Part shown: one piece after another, positions 18,805 to 28,800 of the stretch
Numbering within the stretch: position 1 is the first letter of the stretch
Layout: each line of letters starts with the position of its first letter
Source: an uncultured Bacteroidota bacterium
Lineage (GTDB): Bacteria > Bacteroidota > Bacteroidia > Flavobacteriales > Flavobacteriaceae
Direction of reading: 5' to 3'
Assembly (NCBI GenBank): GCA_902631125.1
Contig: CACOXF010000002.1
Span: 52,947 to 116,946, forward strand
Length of the DNA stretch: 64,000 nt
Position numbers and translations under genes: made by a program
The notes under the pieces: model-generated
Database searches by the model: none
Told to the model about the DNA's origin: nothing
The model's input: only the letters and a program-made list of their open reading frames with translations

Positions 18805-20397
18805 TTAATTCCAAAATTTGTTTCTTATCACCATTAATTCGGGGTATGATTCATCTGTATCTTTAAGCTTTAGCTTTTTGACAAGCAATTCTGCCTTAAG
18901 TTCTTTTATAATATACTGGTATTTCTCATCAGCATATAAGTTATTCATTTCTTTAGGATCATTCTTTAGATCATAAAACTCCCAATAAGGTTCTGTGATC
19001 TCGCTCAAAGCTCCATTTTGATTCAATGGAAGTCCGTAAAAAAAAATTAATTTGTAATCTTTGGTTCTTATACCATAATGTCCAGGTATATAGTGATGAG
19101 CCATATGCATCCAATATCTATAATACATTGATGTTCTCCAGTCTGGTGGTGTACTGCCCAGTAAGTTTGACTTAAAACTTCTTCCTTGCATTTTTGAAGG
19201 TACTTGTGCTCCAGCGAACTCTAAGAGTGTGGGAGCAAAATCAATATTTAATACCATGTCATTATTTACTTGTTTGGGATTGATTTTGGCTGGATATCTA
19301 ATTACCATTGGCATACTCAACGATTCCTCATACATCCAACGCTTATCAAAATAATCATGCTCTCCAAGGAGCTGACCTTGGTCTGACGTATAAATTACTA
19401 TGGTATTTTCTGCTAGATCATTATCATCTAGGTAATCTAAAATACGACCTACATTTTCGTCTATAGCAGCTACTGTGCGTAAATAGTCTTTGGCATACTT
19501 TTGATAGGCTTTATGAATCTTTTCCCTTTTAGTCATCCCTGAGGTATCTATAATTCCAGTTGGCCATCCTTCGCGGGTTACCTGATGCAGCATATTCCTT
19601 CTAAGATTTCTGTCAGAAATTGAAGACCCATATCTTTCACCTTTTAATGGACCATGGTTACCATTTTCATATAAACTATTTGGCTCTGGAATTTCTTCAT
19701 CGGTAAACAAATGCTCGTGACGCTTTGCAAATTCCCACAAACCGTGTGGTGCCTTGTGATGCGACATTAAAAAGAAAGGTTTACTCATGTCTCTATTTTC
19801 AAGCCATTTGATGGACTCATCAGTAATTACATCAGTTACGTATCCTTTATAAACTTCTCCACCTCTGTTGTGGTATTTCCAAGGTTTACCTATTTCTTTA
19901 AGTTTTGGATTGTTATATAAACCTTGTCCAGGTAATACATTATAATAATCAAAACCAGTAGGCTCAGTGTGTAGATGCCACTTACCAACCACTGCTGTAG
20001 AATAACCAGCTTTCTGCATTAACTTTCCAAGGTGATTACTTGAATTATCAAAATCGTCTTTAAGTGTATATACTCCGTTTAGTTGACTGTATTGGCCTGT
20101 TAAAATTGCCGCTCGACTTGGTGTACATATAGAGTTTGTAACAAATACATTATTCATCAAAATACCTTCATTGGCAATCCGATCTATATTTGGTGTTGGA
20201 GCAATTTTAGCAAGCCTTGAACCATAAATGCTAATAGCGTTTTTAGCATGATCGTCTGACATAATAAATATGATGTTGGGTTGTTTTTGATTTAGGTTCT
20301 GTTTGTTAATAGACTCTTTGCTTACTATACTGTTGCAACCAAAAATGAATGCAGATAAAAACGCTAAGACAGTGATTTCTTGAATATGCCTTTTCAT
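18805..20397 (-). CDS. S1 sulfatase, lipoprotein
   Basis: 530 residues. LAFLSAFIFGC gives a lipobox with Cys21. QPNIIFIMSDDHAKNAIS, maturation motif CTPSR (Cys91), SHHKAPHG and TIVIYTSDQGQLLGEHDYFDKRWMYEES are typical of the sulfatase group with a DQGxxLGEH active-site segment. The first sulfatase after susD (66-bp gap), it starts the seven-gene sulfatase series. Ends with a short C-terminal subdomain and no sorting tail. Confidence 0.95.
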   Translation of the reverse strand: MKRHIQEITVLAFLSAFIFGCNSIVSKESINKQNLNQKQPNIIFIMSDDHAKNAISIYGSRLAKIAPTPNIDRIANEGILMNNVFVTNSICTPSRAAILTGQYSQLNGVYTLKDDFDNSSNHLGKLMQKAGYSTAVVGKWHLHTEPTGFDYYNVLPGQGLYNNPKLKEIGKPWKYHNRGGEVYKGYVTDVITDESIKWLENRDMSKPFFLMSHHKAPHGLWEFAKRHEHLFTDEEIPEPNSLYENGNHGPLKGERYGSSISDRNLRRNMLHQVTREGWPTGIIDTSGMTKREKIHKAYQKYAKDYLRTVAAIDENVGRILDYLDDNDLAENTIVIYTSDQGQLLGEHDYFDKRWMYEESLSMPMVIRYPAKINPKQVNNDMVLNIDFAPTLLEFAGAQVPSKMQGRSFKSNLLGSTPPDWRTSMYYRYWMHMAHHYIPGHYGIRTKDYKLIFFYGLPLNQNGALSEITEPYWEFYDLKNDPKEMNNLYADEKYQYIIKELKAELLVKKLKLKDTDESYPELMVIRNKFWN

Positions 20398-20463
20398 ATT
20401 GAATTAAAAAAATTAATTAGTTCATGACAAACAAATGCTAATCATTAACTCACTTCAAAAAAA

Positions 20464-22044
20464 TTAATTATAACCTTCGTTCTGGGTCATGTTAGAATTA
20501 GATTCTATTTCTGCAGCGGGGATTGGAAACAATATGTGGTAGGGCTGTACATTTCCTGACCAACCAACCAGTTTTGTTTTGGACGGATCTCCTTCACCTG
20601 TAGTTTCTTCCTGTCCTTTTACCTCAGCTAAAAACTTGTCCAAACCTGCTCTTACAATATCAAATTTACCATGTCCCTCAAAACATAATTCTCTCGCTCT
20701 TTCCCAAAAAATAAATTCCTTTAAAGTATCGCCAGTTAAACTTCTATCGACTAAAGCGGGTGAAGAACCTCCATTTTGAGCTCGCGTGAGAATCAAGTCT
20801 AATGCATCATGAGCTTCACTATCTAATCCTAACTCTGCCGCAGCTTCTGCATATACTAAAATTACATCAGCAAAACGTAGAATAGGTGCATTCATGTCAG
20901 TATTAAATCTTGACAAAGGTTGAGATGAAAATCTATATTTATGACTAAACCAAACTTTTGATCTGTTATAGTATTGAATGGAATTATCTTCTTTAATCCT
21001 ACCCTTGGCAATAACTTGCGATCTTGGATCACCGTCTTCAAATGACTGGGCAAACTTGAAAGTTGGTGACATACGTCCATAACCCCAATCAGTCGCTTTT
21101 TTACCTCCTGCTTTTTCATTTAGTGGGTTTTGAATGCCTCCCCAATTACTTGTTTGTTCACCAAGAACGTCATATTGTATTTGGAAGATCCACTCTTGGG
21201 AATCTTTACCCTCCAAAGAGTTTAGATTTAGATAATCATTATCCAGAGAATAATGGGCGTCATTGATTACTTCTTTAGCTTTATCATAGGCAAGTTGATA
21301 CGAATCTAAATCTCTAAGTGGGTGTGATGCTCTAGTTAGATATACTTTAGCCAACAATCCTTTCGCAGCTCCTACAGTAGCTCTACCAAGATTACTTCCA
21401 CCATAACTTGGATGATTTTCATCAACTACCCAAGAAGCTGAGTTCAAATGTTCCTCAGCAAATAATAGGTCATCAATAATTGCATCGTATACCAAATTTG
21501 AACTTGCTCTTGACTGGTTTGTAACTTCTTTATTATCAAGGTCTAATAATTCATCTAAAACCAATGGTACATCTCCATAAAAACGTACCAAGTTAAAATA
21601 GACTAGTGCTCTTAAAAATCTAGCCTCGGCAATTACTCTATTTATATCAGGATCATCAGACTCTAACAAAGAAGTCCTGTTAATTACTGTATTTGCTCTG
21701 TAAATTGCCTCATAAGCTGTTTGCCAAGTTTGTGTTACAAATCTATTAGAATTTGTGTAGGTGTACCAACCATACATATTTAAGTTAGAATTGTTTAGGA
21801 CTATGGTACCCACGTGACTTCCATGGTCACTCATGTAAATAAAGTTTTGTTGAAAATGTTGAGCCATTTTATCATAAACTCCATTCACTGCTATCTCAGC
21901 TTCATCCACATCATTAAAGAAATTTTCTGGGGCCAGAGTTGATAATGGTACAGTATCCAATTCGTCGTGACAAGAAGTTATTATTAGAGTAGATAATACC
22001 GTCACATACAATGTTAATAATTTATTTATTTTCATAATTTCCAT
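20464..22044 (-). CDS. susD: SusD/RagB-family glycan-binding lipoprotein
   Basis: 526 residues from ATG 22044 (MEIMKINKLL...); an ATG at 22035 is also possible. LSTLIITSC gives a lipobox (Cys25). The sequence has the SusD N-terminal pattern DELDTVPLSTLAPENFF, then YDKMAQ and ANTVINRTSLL, a TPR-like region (ARFLRALVYFNLVRFYGDVPLV) and a C-terminal LFPIPAAEIESN. SusD proteins bind glycan at the cell surface as a lid over the SusC transporter. It overlaps the downstream-coding frame spacing with susC closely (start 1 bp before the susC stop region), so the pair is co-translated. Confidence 0.95.
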   Translation of the reverse strand: MEIMKINKLLTLYVTVLSTLIITSCHDELDTVPLSTLAPENFFNDVDEAEIAVNGVYDKMAQHFQQNFIYMSDHGSHVGTIVLNNSNLNMYGWYTYTNSNRFVTQTWQTAYEAIYRANTVINRTSLLESDDPDINRVIAEARFLRALVYFNLVRFYGDVPLVLDELLDLDNKEVTNQSRASSNLVYDAIIDDLLFAEEHLNSASWVVDENHPSYGGSNLGRATVGAAKGLLAKVYLTRASHPLRDLDSYQLAYDKAKEVINDAHYSLDNDYLNLNSLEGKDSQEWIFQIQYDVLGEQTSNWGGIQNPLNEKAGGKKATDWGYGRMSPTFKFAQSFEDGDPRSQVIAKGRIKEDNSIQYYNRSKVWFSHKYRFSSQPLSRFNTDMNAPILRFADVILVYAEAAAELGLDSEAHDALDLILTRAQNGGSSPALVDRSLTGDTLKEFIFWERARELCFEGHGKFDIVRAGLDKFLAEVKGQEETTGEGDPSKTKLVGWSGNVQPYHILFPIPAAEIESNSNMTQNEGYN

Positions 22045-22045
22045 T

Positions 22046-25000
22046 TTAAAATCCAATTTTAGCACCAAAAGTTATATTTAGAGTTCTTGGGTAAGCTCCA
22101 TAATCTAGGTTTTGGCTTGTGATAGCTCTTTGCCCCCTAGCTACACTAACTTCAGGGTCAAAACCAGTATATTTAGTCCATAAGAATACATTTTCAATAT
22201 TTGAGTATATCTGAAAGCTTTTTAAGCCAAGGCTCTGCGTCGCATCAGAAGAAAGGTTATAGCTTAAATTAATACTCTGAAGTCTGATAAACGATCCATC
22301 TTCAACAAAACGTGAAGTTAAATTTCTGTCTTCATAATCAGCTCTGGGAATATCAGTTTCTGTATTATAAGGAGTCCAATGATCTCTCATTTCACCCATT
22401 TGATTAAAGTTAGCGTAACCATTACCATACATTCTGTGTTTGTTACCATTAATAACATCGAAGCCATATTTATAGGTAAACAAAACTCCTAAACTAAATT
22501 CTTTGTAACTAAAGTTATTGTAGACACTTCCATAATGTTTTGGTTGTGTTCTCGCAATAATTGTTATATCTTGATTGTCAATCAGTCCGTCACCATTTTG
22601 ATCAACGTATTTAACATCCCCTAACTTAGGTCTTGAATCTGGATTCACAGATGAAGGTGTACCGTAAAGGGGAACTGGTTTACCATCTTGATAAAAACCA
22701 CCTGTGTACATATTATTTCCATTTTCATCAAAATCCTCATAAGTGAATACTCCATTAGTTTCGTACCCAATCCAATTACCTAAACTTTCACCAACATTAA
22801 GAGATCCAGTATATAATCCATTGGTAAATTGATCTTGAAAAGTTCTTTGTTCAACCCCTCCTAAATTTAGAACTTCATTTCTGTTAATTGAAAACGTAAA
22901 GTCAGACGACCACTTAAACTCGCCATCTACATTTAGTGTGTTTAAAGCAACTTCTAGTCCTTTGTTTTCAACATTTCCAACATTTGTTAGTCTACTTCCA
23001 AATCCTGTCGACATTGGAATAGGTACCTGTAATAATAAATCCTCAGTTCTTTTGTAATAAATATCAGTGGATAAGTTCACTTTACGATCAAATAGAGATA
23101 AGTCTAAGCCTATATCATATTGGTCGGTAAACTCCCATTTGAGGTCAGGATTTGGCAATGACGTTACTGCAAGTCCGGCATTTACATTACCACTAAAAAT
23201 AGTATTTGAAACACCAAGCACAGAAAATGATCCGTAAGCTGGGATTCCTTGATTTCCTGTTTGCCCATAACTTAATCTGAGTTTTAGATTATCTATGACT
23301 TCTGCATTACCAAGGAACTTTTCATTATGTAAATTCCAAGAGAATCCCACCGCTGGGAAGTAACCCCATTTATTTTTAGAACCAAATCTGGAAGAACCAT
23401 CCGCTCTCATTGATAATGTTAAATTATAAATGCCATTTAATCCATAGTTAATTCTAGTTAAATACGATTTTAGCATTGTTTCGGTAGCGAAAGTATCAGG
23501 AGTTTCAGGAATCAATCCATTTTGTAGCGCATTAAAACCTAAAGTCTCTATTGGAAAATCAGTAACACTAAGATACTCAGATTCTCTTGAAACATATGTT
23601 TGCTCAAAAACAGCTAATGCATTTAACCTGTGCTTGTTTTTTGATCCAAATGATTTAATGTATCGTAACATGTTTTGATTATTCCAAGATAAATTTTGGT
23701 AATGAAATCTAGTACCGAGTCCTCCATTTATATATCCTCTACCAAATTCCTTTGTATAATAATTCTTTGTTTTACCCTCATCAACTCTTGCTCCAATTCT
23801 TATAGAACCCGTTAAACCATTTAAAATCTTGTAACTTATATATGTATTCCCATTAAATCCAAAAGTATTTGTAAAATTTGAAGCTCTTCTAGCCTCTGTC
23901 ACTGGGTCCACCCAAACACCAACACCTTCATCAATATCGTCTTCAACAATACCAATACCTCTATCTGTTCGTCTAGTTAAGGCTCTAATAACAATACCCA
24001 TATTTCTTTGGTTGAAGTCTCCTCCAGAGGCAGGACCTTGTTTTACAGAATAACTAGGAAATAAAACTGTCTTGACCTTTAGTTTATCAGTAAGTTTATT
24101 TTCTAGATTAACATTGAAATTATAACGCTTAAAAAACGAGTTTATGACTGCACCTTCATTTTTAAAATATGTGGCACCAACAGAATATTTTGTTATGTCA
24201 TTACCCCCTGATGCCTGTAATGCATGTTTTGTTAAGTAACCTGTTCTGAATAATTCTTTTTGCCAATTTGTTTGAGGCAATGAATCATATCTTGCTTGTT
24301 CTTGAACAGGTGTTAAACCATCAGCAAATGTAATACTTGGATCTTCAATTCCATCCATGTAAAGTTCTCTATGAATTTTTAATTCTCCATATTCTGAAGT
24401 ACTTAAAACATCTACATATCTATCATCAGGAACACTGCTTGTGGTAATTGAAGTATCAAAAGTAATTAAAGGATCTTGATCTCTACCAGATTTAGTTGTA
24501 ATAATCACTACACCATTTGCACCTCTTGCTCCATAAATAGCAGCTGCAGATGCATCTTTCAGTATATCTATTGATTCTATATTGCTTGGGTCTAAATTAG
24601 CTAATGGCGAACTTGATGGTGCTGAAAATTCAGTTGGTCCGTCAGAAACAGAATAATCTACCTCTATAGGAAAGCCATCAATAACATACAATGGCTCATT
24701 GTTAGCATTAATTGATGTACCCCCTCGGATCCTGATTCGAATACCAGCCCCGGGAGTACCGTCAGTAATAATAGTATTAACACCCGATATTTTACCATTT
24801 AAAGCTTGTTCTACGGTAGCGTTGGATGTTCTTTCAATTGTTTCAGAATCAATTTTTGTGATGGCTCCAGTAACGTCTCTCCTTTCCTGGGTGCCATAAC
24901 CAACTACAACTACCTCATCTAACTCACTTACATCTGTCAGTAATGTAACATTAATTACACTTTGGGAATTAATGGGAATGGTTTGTTTTATATAACCTAT

Positions 25001-25276
25001 GTATGAGAACACTAAGTTATTATCACTCCCATTTACTGCAATGGAATAATTTCCATCAAAATCAGTTGTAGTCCCTTGTGAATTGACGACTGTTCCTGAC
25101 TCTGACGGTCTTTCCACCAAAATTGTAACTCCAGGAACTGGCATCCCAGTATTATCAGTTACATTTCCCGTAACTACAAATCCTTGTGTATACAAAAAAT
25201 TAGTAAAGAAAAATAATAAGCTCAGTAAGTACCAATTTACCCTAAGAGTGCTTTCAGTTTTTTTTGTTTTTTTCAT
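22046..25276 (-). CDS. susC: SusC/RagA-family TonB-dependent outer-membrane transporter
   Basis: 1076 residues from ATG 25276 (MKKTKKTEST...); an upstream in-frame ATG at 25297 adds seven residues. Signal peptide, then a carboxypeptidase-D-regulatory-like domain (VVTGNVTDNTGMPVPGVTI), the SusC signature VVVVGYGTQERRDVTGAI, a plug domain with IDGFPIEVD and GARGANGVVIITTK, and a long beta-barrel ending in ...LNITFGAKIGF with the terminal aromatic. It imports oligosaccharides released at the surface, energised by TonB. It heads the susC-susD-sulfatase series, preceded by a clear direct-repeat operator candidate at 25353-25394. Confidence 0.97.
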   Translation of the reverse strand: MKKTKKTESTLRVNWYLLSLLFFFTNFLYTQGFVVTGNVTDNTGMPVPGVTILVERPSESGTVVNSQGTTTDFDGNYSIAVNGSDNNLVFSYIGYIKQTIPINSQSVINVTLLTDVSELDEVVVVGYGTQERRDVTGAITKIDSETIERTSNATVEQALNGKISGVNTIITDGTPGAGIRIRIRGGTSINANNEPLYVIDGFPIEVDYSVSDGPTEFSAPSSSPLANLDPSNIESIDILKDASAAAIYGARGANGVVIITTKSGRDQDPLITFDTSITTSSVPDDRYVDVLSTSEYGELKIHRELYMDGIEDPSITFADGLTPVQEQARYDSLPQTNWQKELFRTGYLTKHALQASGGNDITKYSVGATYFKNEGAVINSFFKRYNFNVNLENKLTDKLKVKTVLFPSYSVKQGPASGGDFNQRNMGIVIRALTRRTDRGIGIVEDDIDEGVGVWVDPVTEARRASNFTNTFGFNGNTYISYKILNGLTGSIRIGARVDEGKTKNYYTKEFGRGYINGGLGTRFHYQNLSWNNQNMLRYIKSFGSKNKHRLNALAVFEQTYVSRESEYLSVTDFPIETLGFNALQNGLIPETPDTFATETMLKSYLTRINYGLNGIYNLTLSMRADGSSRFGSKNKWGYFPAVGFSWNLHNEKFLGNAEVIDNLKLRLSYGQTGNQGIPAYGSFSVLGVSNTIFSGNVNAGLAVTSLPNPDLKWEFTDQYDIGLDLSLFDRKVNLSTDIYYKRTEDLLLQVPIPMSTGFGSRLTNVGNVENKGLEVALNTLNVDGEFKWSSDFTFSINRNEVLNLGGVEQRTFQDQFTNGLYTGSLNVGESLGNWIGYETNGVFTYEDFDENGNNMYTGGFYQDGKPVPLYGTPSSVNPDSRPKLGDVKYVDQNGDGLIDNQDITIIARTQPKHYGSVYNNFSYKEFSLGVLFTYKYGFDVINGNKHRMYGNGYANFNQMGEMRDHWTPYNTETDIPRADYEDRNLTSRFVEDGSFIRLQSINLSYNLSSDATQSLGLKSFQIYSNIENVFLWTKYTGFDPEVSVARGQRAITSQNLDYGAYPRTLNITFGAKIGF

Positions 25277-25352
25277 ATTTAAGTTATTTAGTTCCAAATA
25301 ATATTATACAATATTTATTGAATTCCTAAAATTCTACTTTCATTATGAAGAT

Positions 25353-25394
25353 TAATAACATAAAAGACACATTTAATAACATAATTTTTACAAA
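25353..25394 (-). promoter_or_regulatory. Candidate hybrid-sensor operator upstream of susC
   Basis: The 12-mer TTATGTTATTAA (minus strand) occurs twice, at 25384-25373 and 25363-25352, exactly 21 bp apart. Extending each to 21 bp gives two units (25394-25374 and 25373-25353) that both contain TGTTATTA and partly share the TTG element of other sites in this locus. A two-helical-turn direct repeat fits binding by an AraC-type regulator, and the hybrid sensor with such a domain is encoded immediately upstream. The units lie about 76 bp before the ATG at 25276. Confidence 0.6.
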
Positions 25395-25825
25395 CTCATA
25401 AGTCATAATTTATTAATGGCTAAATTCTGTAAAATTCTCACCATAACTAGATTGTAATTTACTAAGCAACTAATTCAATTGTCATTAGTTAAAAAAAGAC
25501 TCTAAAAATTACTAAATATTAAAATGGACTAAGACCAACAAAAAAACAATGATTAATACTTCAATCATAATTAATTTAAATCTTGCTTTATTATAGCGTA
25601 ATTTATTTTTTTCTGTTATTCGTTTTTTGTCGGACATTACATAAATTAATTTAGCAAATATCCAAGTATAATCTCTAAAGTTTACAAACTAATCTTACAA
25701 ATACTAATAAGAATCTTTCATTAAAAATAAAATGATACTAACTCTATTAGTCACCTATTCGATAAAAATTGCAGTGTGCTTTGAATTCGTCTTTGAATTA
25801 ATAGACTAAAAACTACTAACGATCT
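25395..25825. other. AT-rich intergenic region between hybrid sensor and susC operator
   Basis: About 430 bp with no convincing reading frame, RNA gene or hairpin terminator on either strand. It holds the 3' flank of the hybrid sensor gene and the far upstream part of the susC promoter. I see nothing else in it. Confidence 0.6.
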
Positions 25826-28800
25826 TTAATTCCAACTTTGGAATTTAGGATTTACTCTATGTTTTTTTGCATATTCTTTGGGAGACATATCAAAGCTCTT
25901 TTTAAAACATTTTGAGAAATATGAGCGATTAGTAAATCCAACATCATAGAGAATTTCTGAAACATTTAAATCGGTTTCTATTAAAAGATGTGCAGCTTTT
26001 TTTATTCTATAATTTCTAATAAACTCGTTAGCAGATGATCCAAGTATTGATTTGAACTTTCTATACAATTGCATTCTACTAAATGACAGTGCTAAAGCCA
26101 AATCTTCAACTCCAAACTCATTATTCGTTAGGTTTTCTTCAATTACTTTTTCGGCTTTTTCCAAGAACGTTTTGTGTGTGTTATTAATACCTTTTTTCTT
26201 AGAATCCAGAGTAACCCCCTTTAATCTATATTTTTCTTTTAAAGTGTCACGATCCTCTAAAAGCTTCCTGACCTTGATTTCCAATATTCGCATATCAAAA
26301 GGTTTGGGAATATAAGAGTCTGCACCAACTTCAAGGCCTTTTAGCTTACTCTCAATAGAACCTTTTGCCGTCAACATAATGATCGGGACATGGTTTGTAA
26401 TCTCATTGTTTTTTATCTTCTCGCAAAATTCTATTCCATCCACTTCAGGCATCATAACATCACATAGGATAATATTTGGAACATTATCTAATGCTTTTTT
26501 TAACCCTTGCTTTCCATTAAAAGCCTGTATTATTCTATATTGGTTTTCGAATGAAGTTTTAAGAAATCGTTGCATATCAGAATTATCTTCAACAATAAGC
26601 ATAAGTGGTAAATTCTCCTCGATCTCAAATTCTGAGTCTTTGCTAACAGAATTAGCATCTGAACCATTATGTTCCAATTCACTTATCCCCTCTTCTAGTA
26701 GAATATTTTCTATTTTTCCTTCAATCGATGGAGAATCAACAATTAGAGGAAATCTCATTACAAACCTGCTTCCTTTATTTTCTCTACTTACAACATCTAT
26801 ACTGCCGTCAAGCAGACCAACTAATTTTTTTGTCAATGCAAGCCCAACACCAGACCCTAAATAGCCACTCCTATTTACATTATCAACTTGATAAAATCTT
26901 CCAAATATTTTAGAGATTTTACTTTTTGGAATTCCAATACCTGAATCCTCAACAAAAATTTCAAATTCTGGATTCTGTTGTCCTAGTCTTGTATTGATAT
27001 TTCGTTTAGGTTTAACCACTGATAAAGAAACCCTAATCTTGCCATTATCAGGAGTAAATTTAACAGCATTAGATAAAATGTTGTTCATTATTTTTTCCAT
27101 TAGGTCGCTGTCAAAATAGGCTATGAGTTCAGACACATGCGACTTAAAGCTAAGATCTAATTCCTTCTTATTTGCTAAAACATGAAATGAGGACACTAGA
27201 TTTTCACAAAAATCAACAATGTCACCAAGAACAGCATTTACTTTTAATTGTTTTGACTCTGCTTTTCTAAAGTCCATGAGTTGATTGACTAGTCGGTATA
27301 AGTGCTTTGCATTTCTATCCATTATCAACAAAGATTCCTTAGTTTTTAAATCTGTTGTTCTAATTTCAAGAAGGCTTTGTAGGGGACCTAAAATTAACGT
27401 TAATGGCGTTTTAAATTCGTGGGAAATATTGGTAAAGAATTCCAATTTCATTTTGTTTATTTCTTTTAGTTTTCTTTTTTCAAATTTTTCAATTTTGAGT
27501 TTGTTATTATAATCAACGCTTATTAAAATGTAGCGCCTAAACAACCACATCAAGAAGACAAAGAAAAAAGAATACATCAAATATGCCCACCAAGTTTTCC
27601 AAAAAGGTGGTAAAATTTTTACATGCAGTTCTTTTGGAGTTTCGTTCCAGTAACCATAATTATTTGAAGCCATAACCTTAAAAATATAGTCTCCAGCATC
27701 AAGATTTGAGTAGTTTGCAAATCGCCTGTCATGGTCCTTTTCAATCCAATCTTCATTAAAACCTTCCAACATATATTTGTATTGGTTTTGTTTTGGCGAT
27801 GAAAAATGCATGGCAGAAAATTCGAAAGAAAAGGAGTTGTGTGAGTTTTTTAAAACAATAAAATCGGTTTCAGAGATTTCCTTATCTAAAATTGCCTTTC
27901 CAAGTATTTCTTCATTAACCTCAACATCTTTGTTGAATACTTTAAAGCCAACTATTTCTACTTTTGGAGGGGTGCTATTTTTTTGAAAACCATCCGGATT
28001 AAATTTGTTAAACCCATTTATACCCCCAAAATACATTGTACCATCTTGTGATTTAAAAAAAGCATTCTTTCTAAAATTAAGAGCCTGTAATCCATCACTT
28101 AGTCCTAAATTAGAAAACTTGTCTTGTGTTATATCATAATTTGAGATTCCATTATTGGTACTAATCCAAAGATCATTATTATTACCTTCCAAGATTCCAT
28201 ATATTTCATTGCTGGGTAAACCTTGGTCTTTTTTGAATTTAATGATTTTAGGTAATTTTTTATGTTTTTGTACTTTAGGAATTTTATTCAATCCACCACC
28301 AAAAGTTGCTATCCAAAGGTTACTATTGGAATCCTCGTGAATAGCAAAGATTTGATTGTTATTTAAGCCTGATGGATTGTTTTCTCTTCCTCTAATTCTC
28401 ACATAATCAATTGGATTGTTATTGGCATCCCTTAGTACCTTAACCAACCCGTTGTTTCTGGTGCCAACCCACAGTATACCCTGAGAGTCTTCATATATGG
28501 CAGAAACGTGATTTTCTGTTAAGCTATTTTTGTTTCCTTCGATTCTTTTGTATTGATTTATTAGGGGTAGCTTTCCAAACTCTTTGCTAGGTTTGAGTCT
28601 AAGTAGGCCAAGGTTTGAATCTCCACCAATCCATATGTCACCCCTTAAATCTTTGTACATAAGATTAATCTTATTTGACACTAAAATATTATTAGTGTTT
28701 TCTCTTGTATATCGAGTGGCTTTTACAATTTTCCCATTAAGAAACTTAATTTTGGTAATCCCGTTTGACATTGTCCCCAACCAAATATTGCCATAATTAT

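Noticed and set aside
26379-26864. A 161-codon plus-strand open frame inside the hybrid sensor
   Set aside because: Lies opposite the receiver and kinase region with conserved motifs; no signal, domain or start context of its own.
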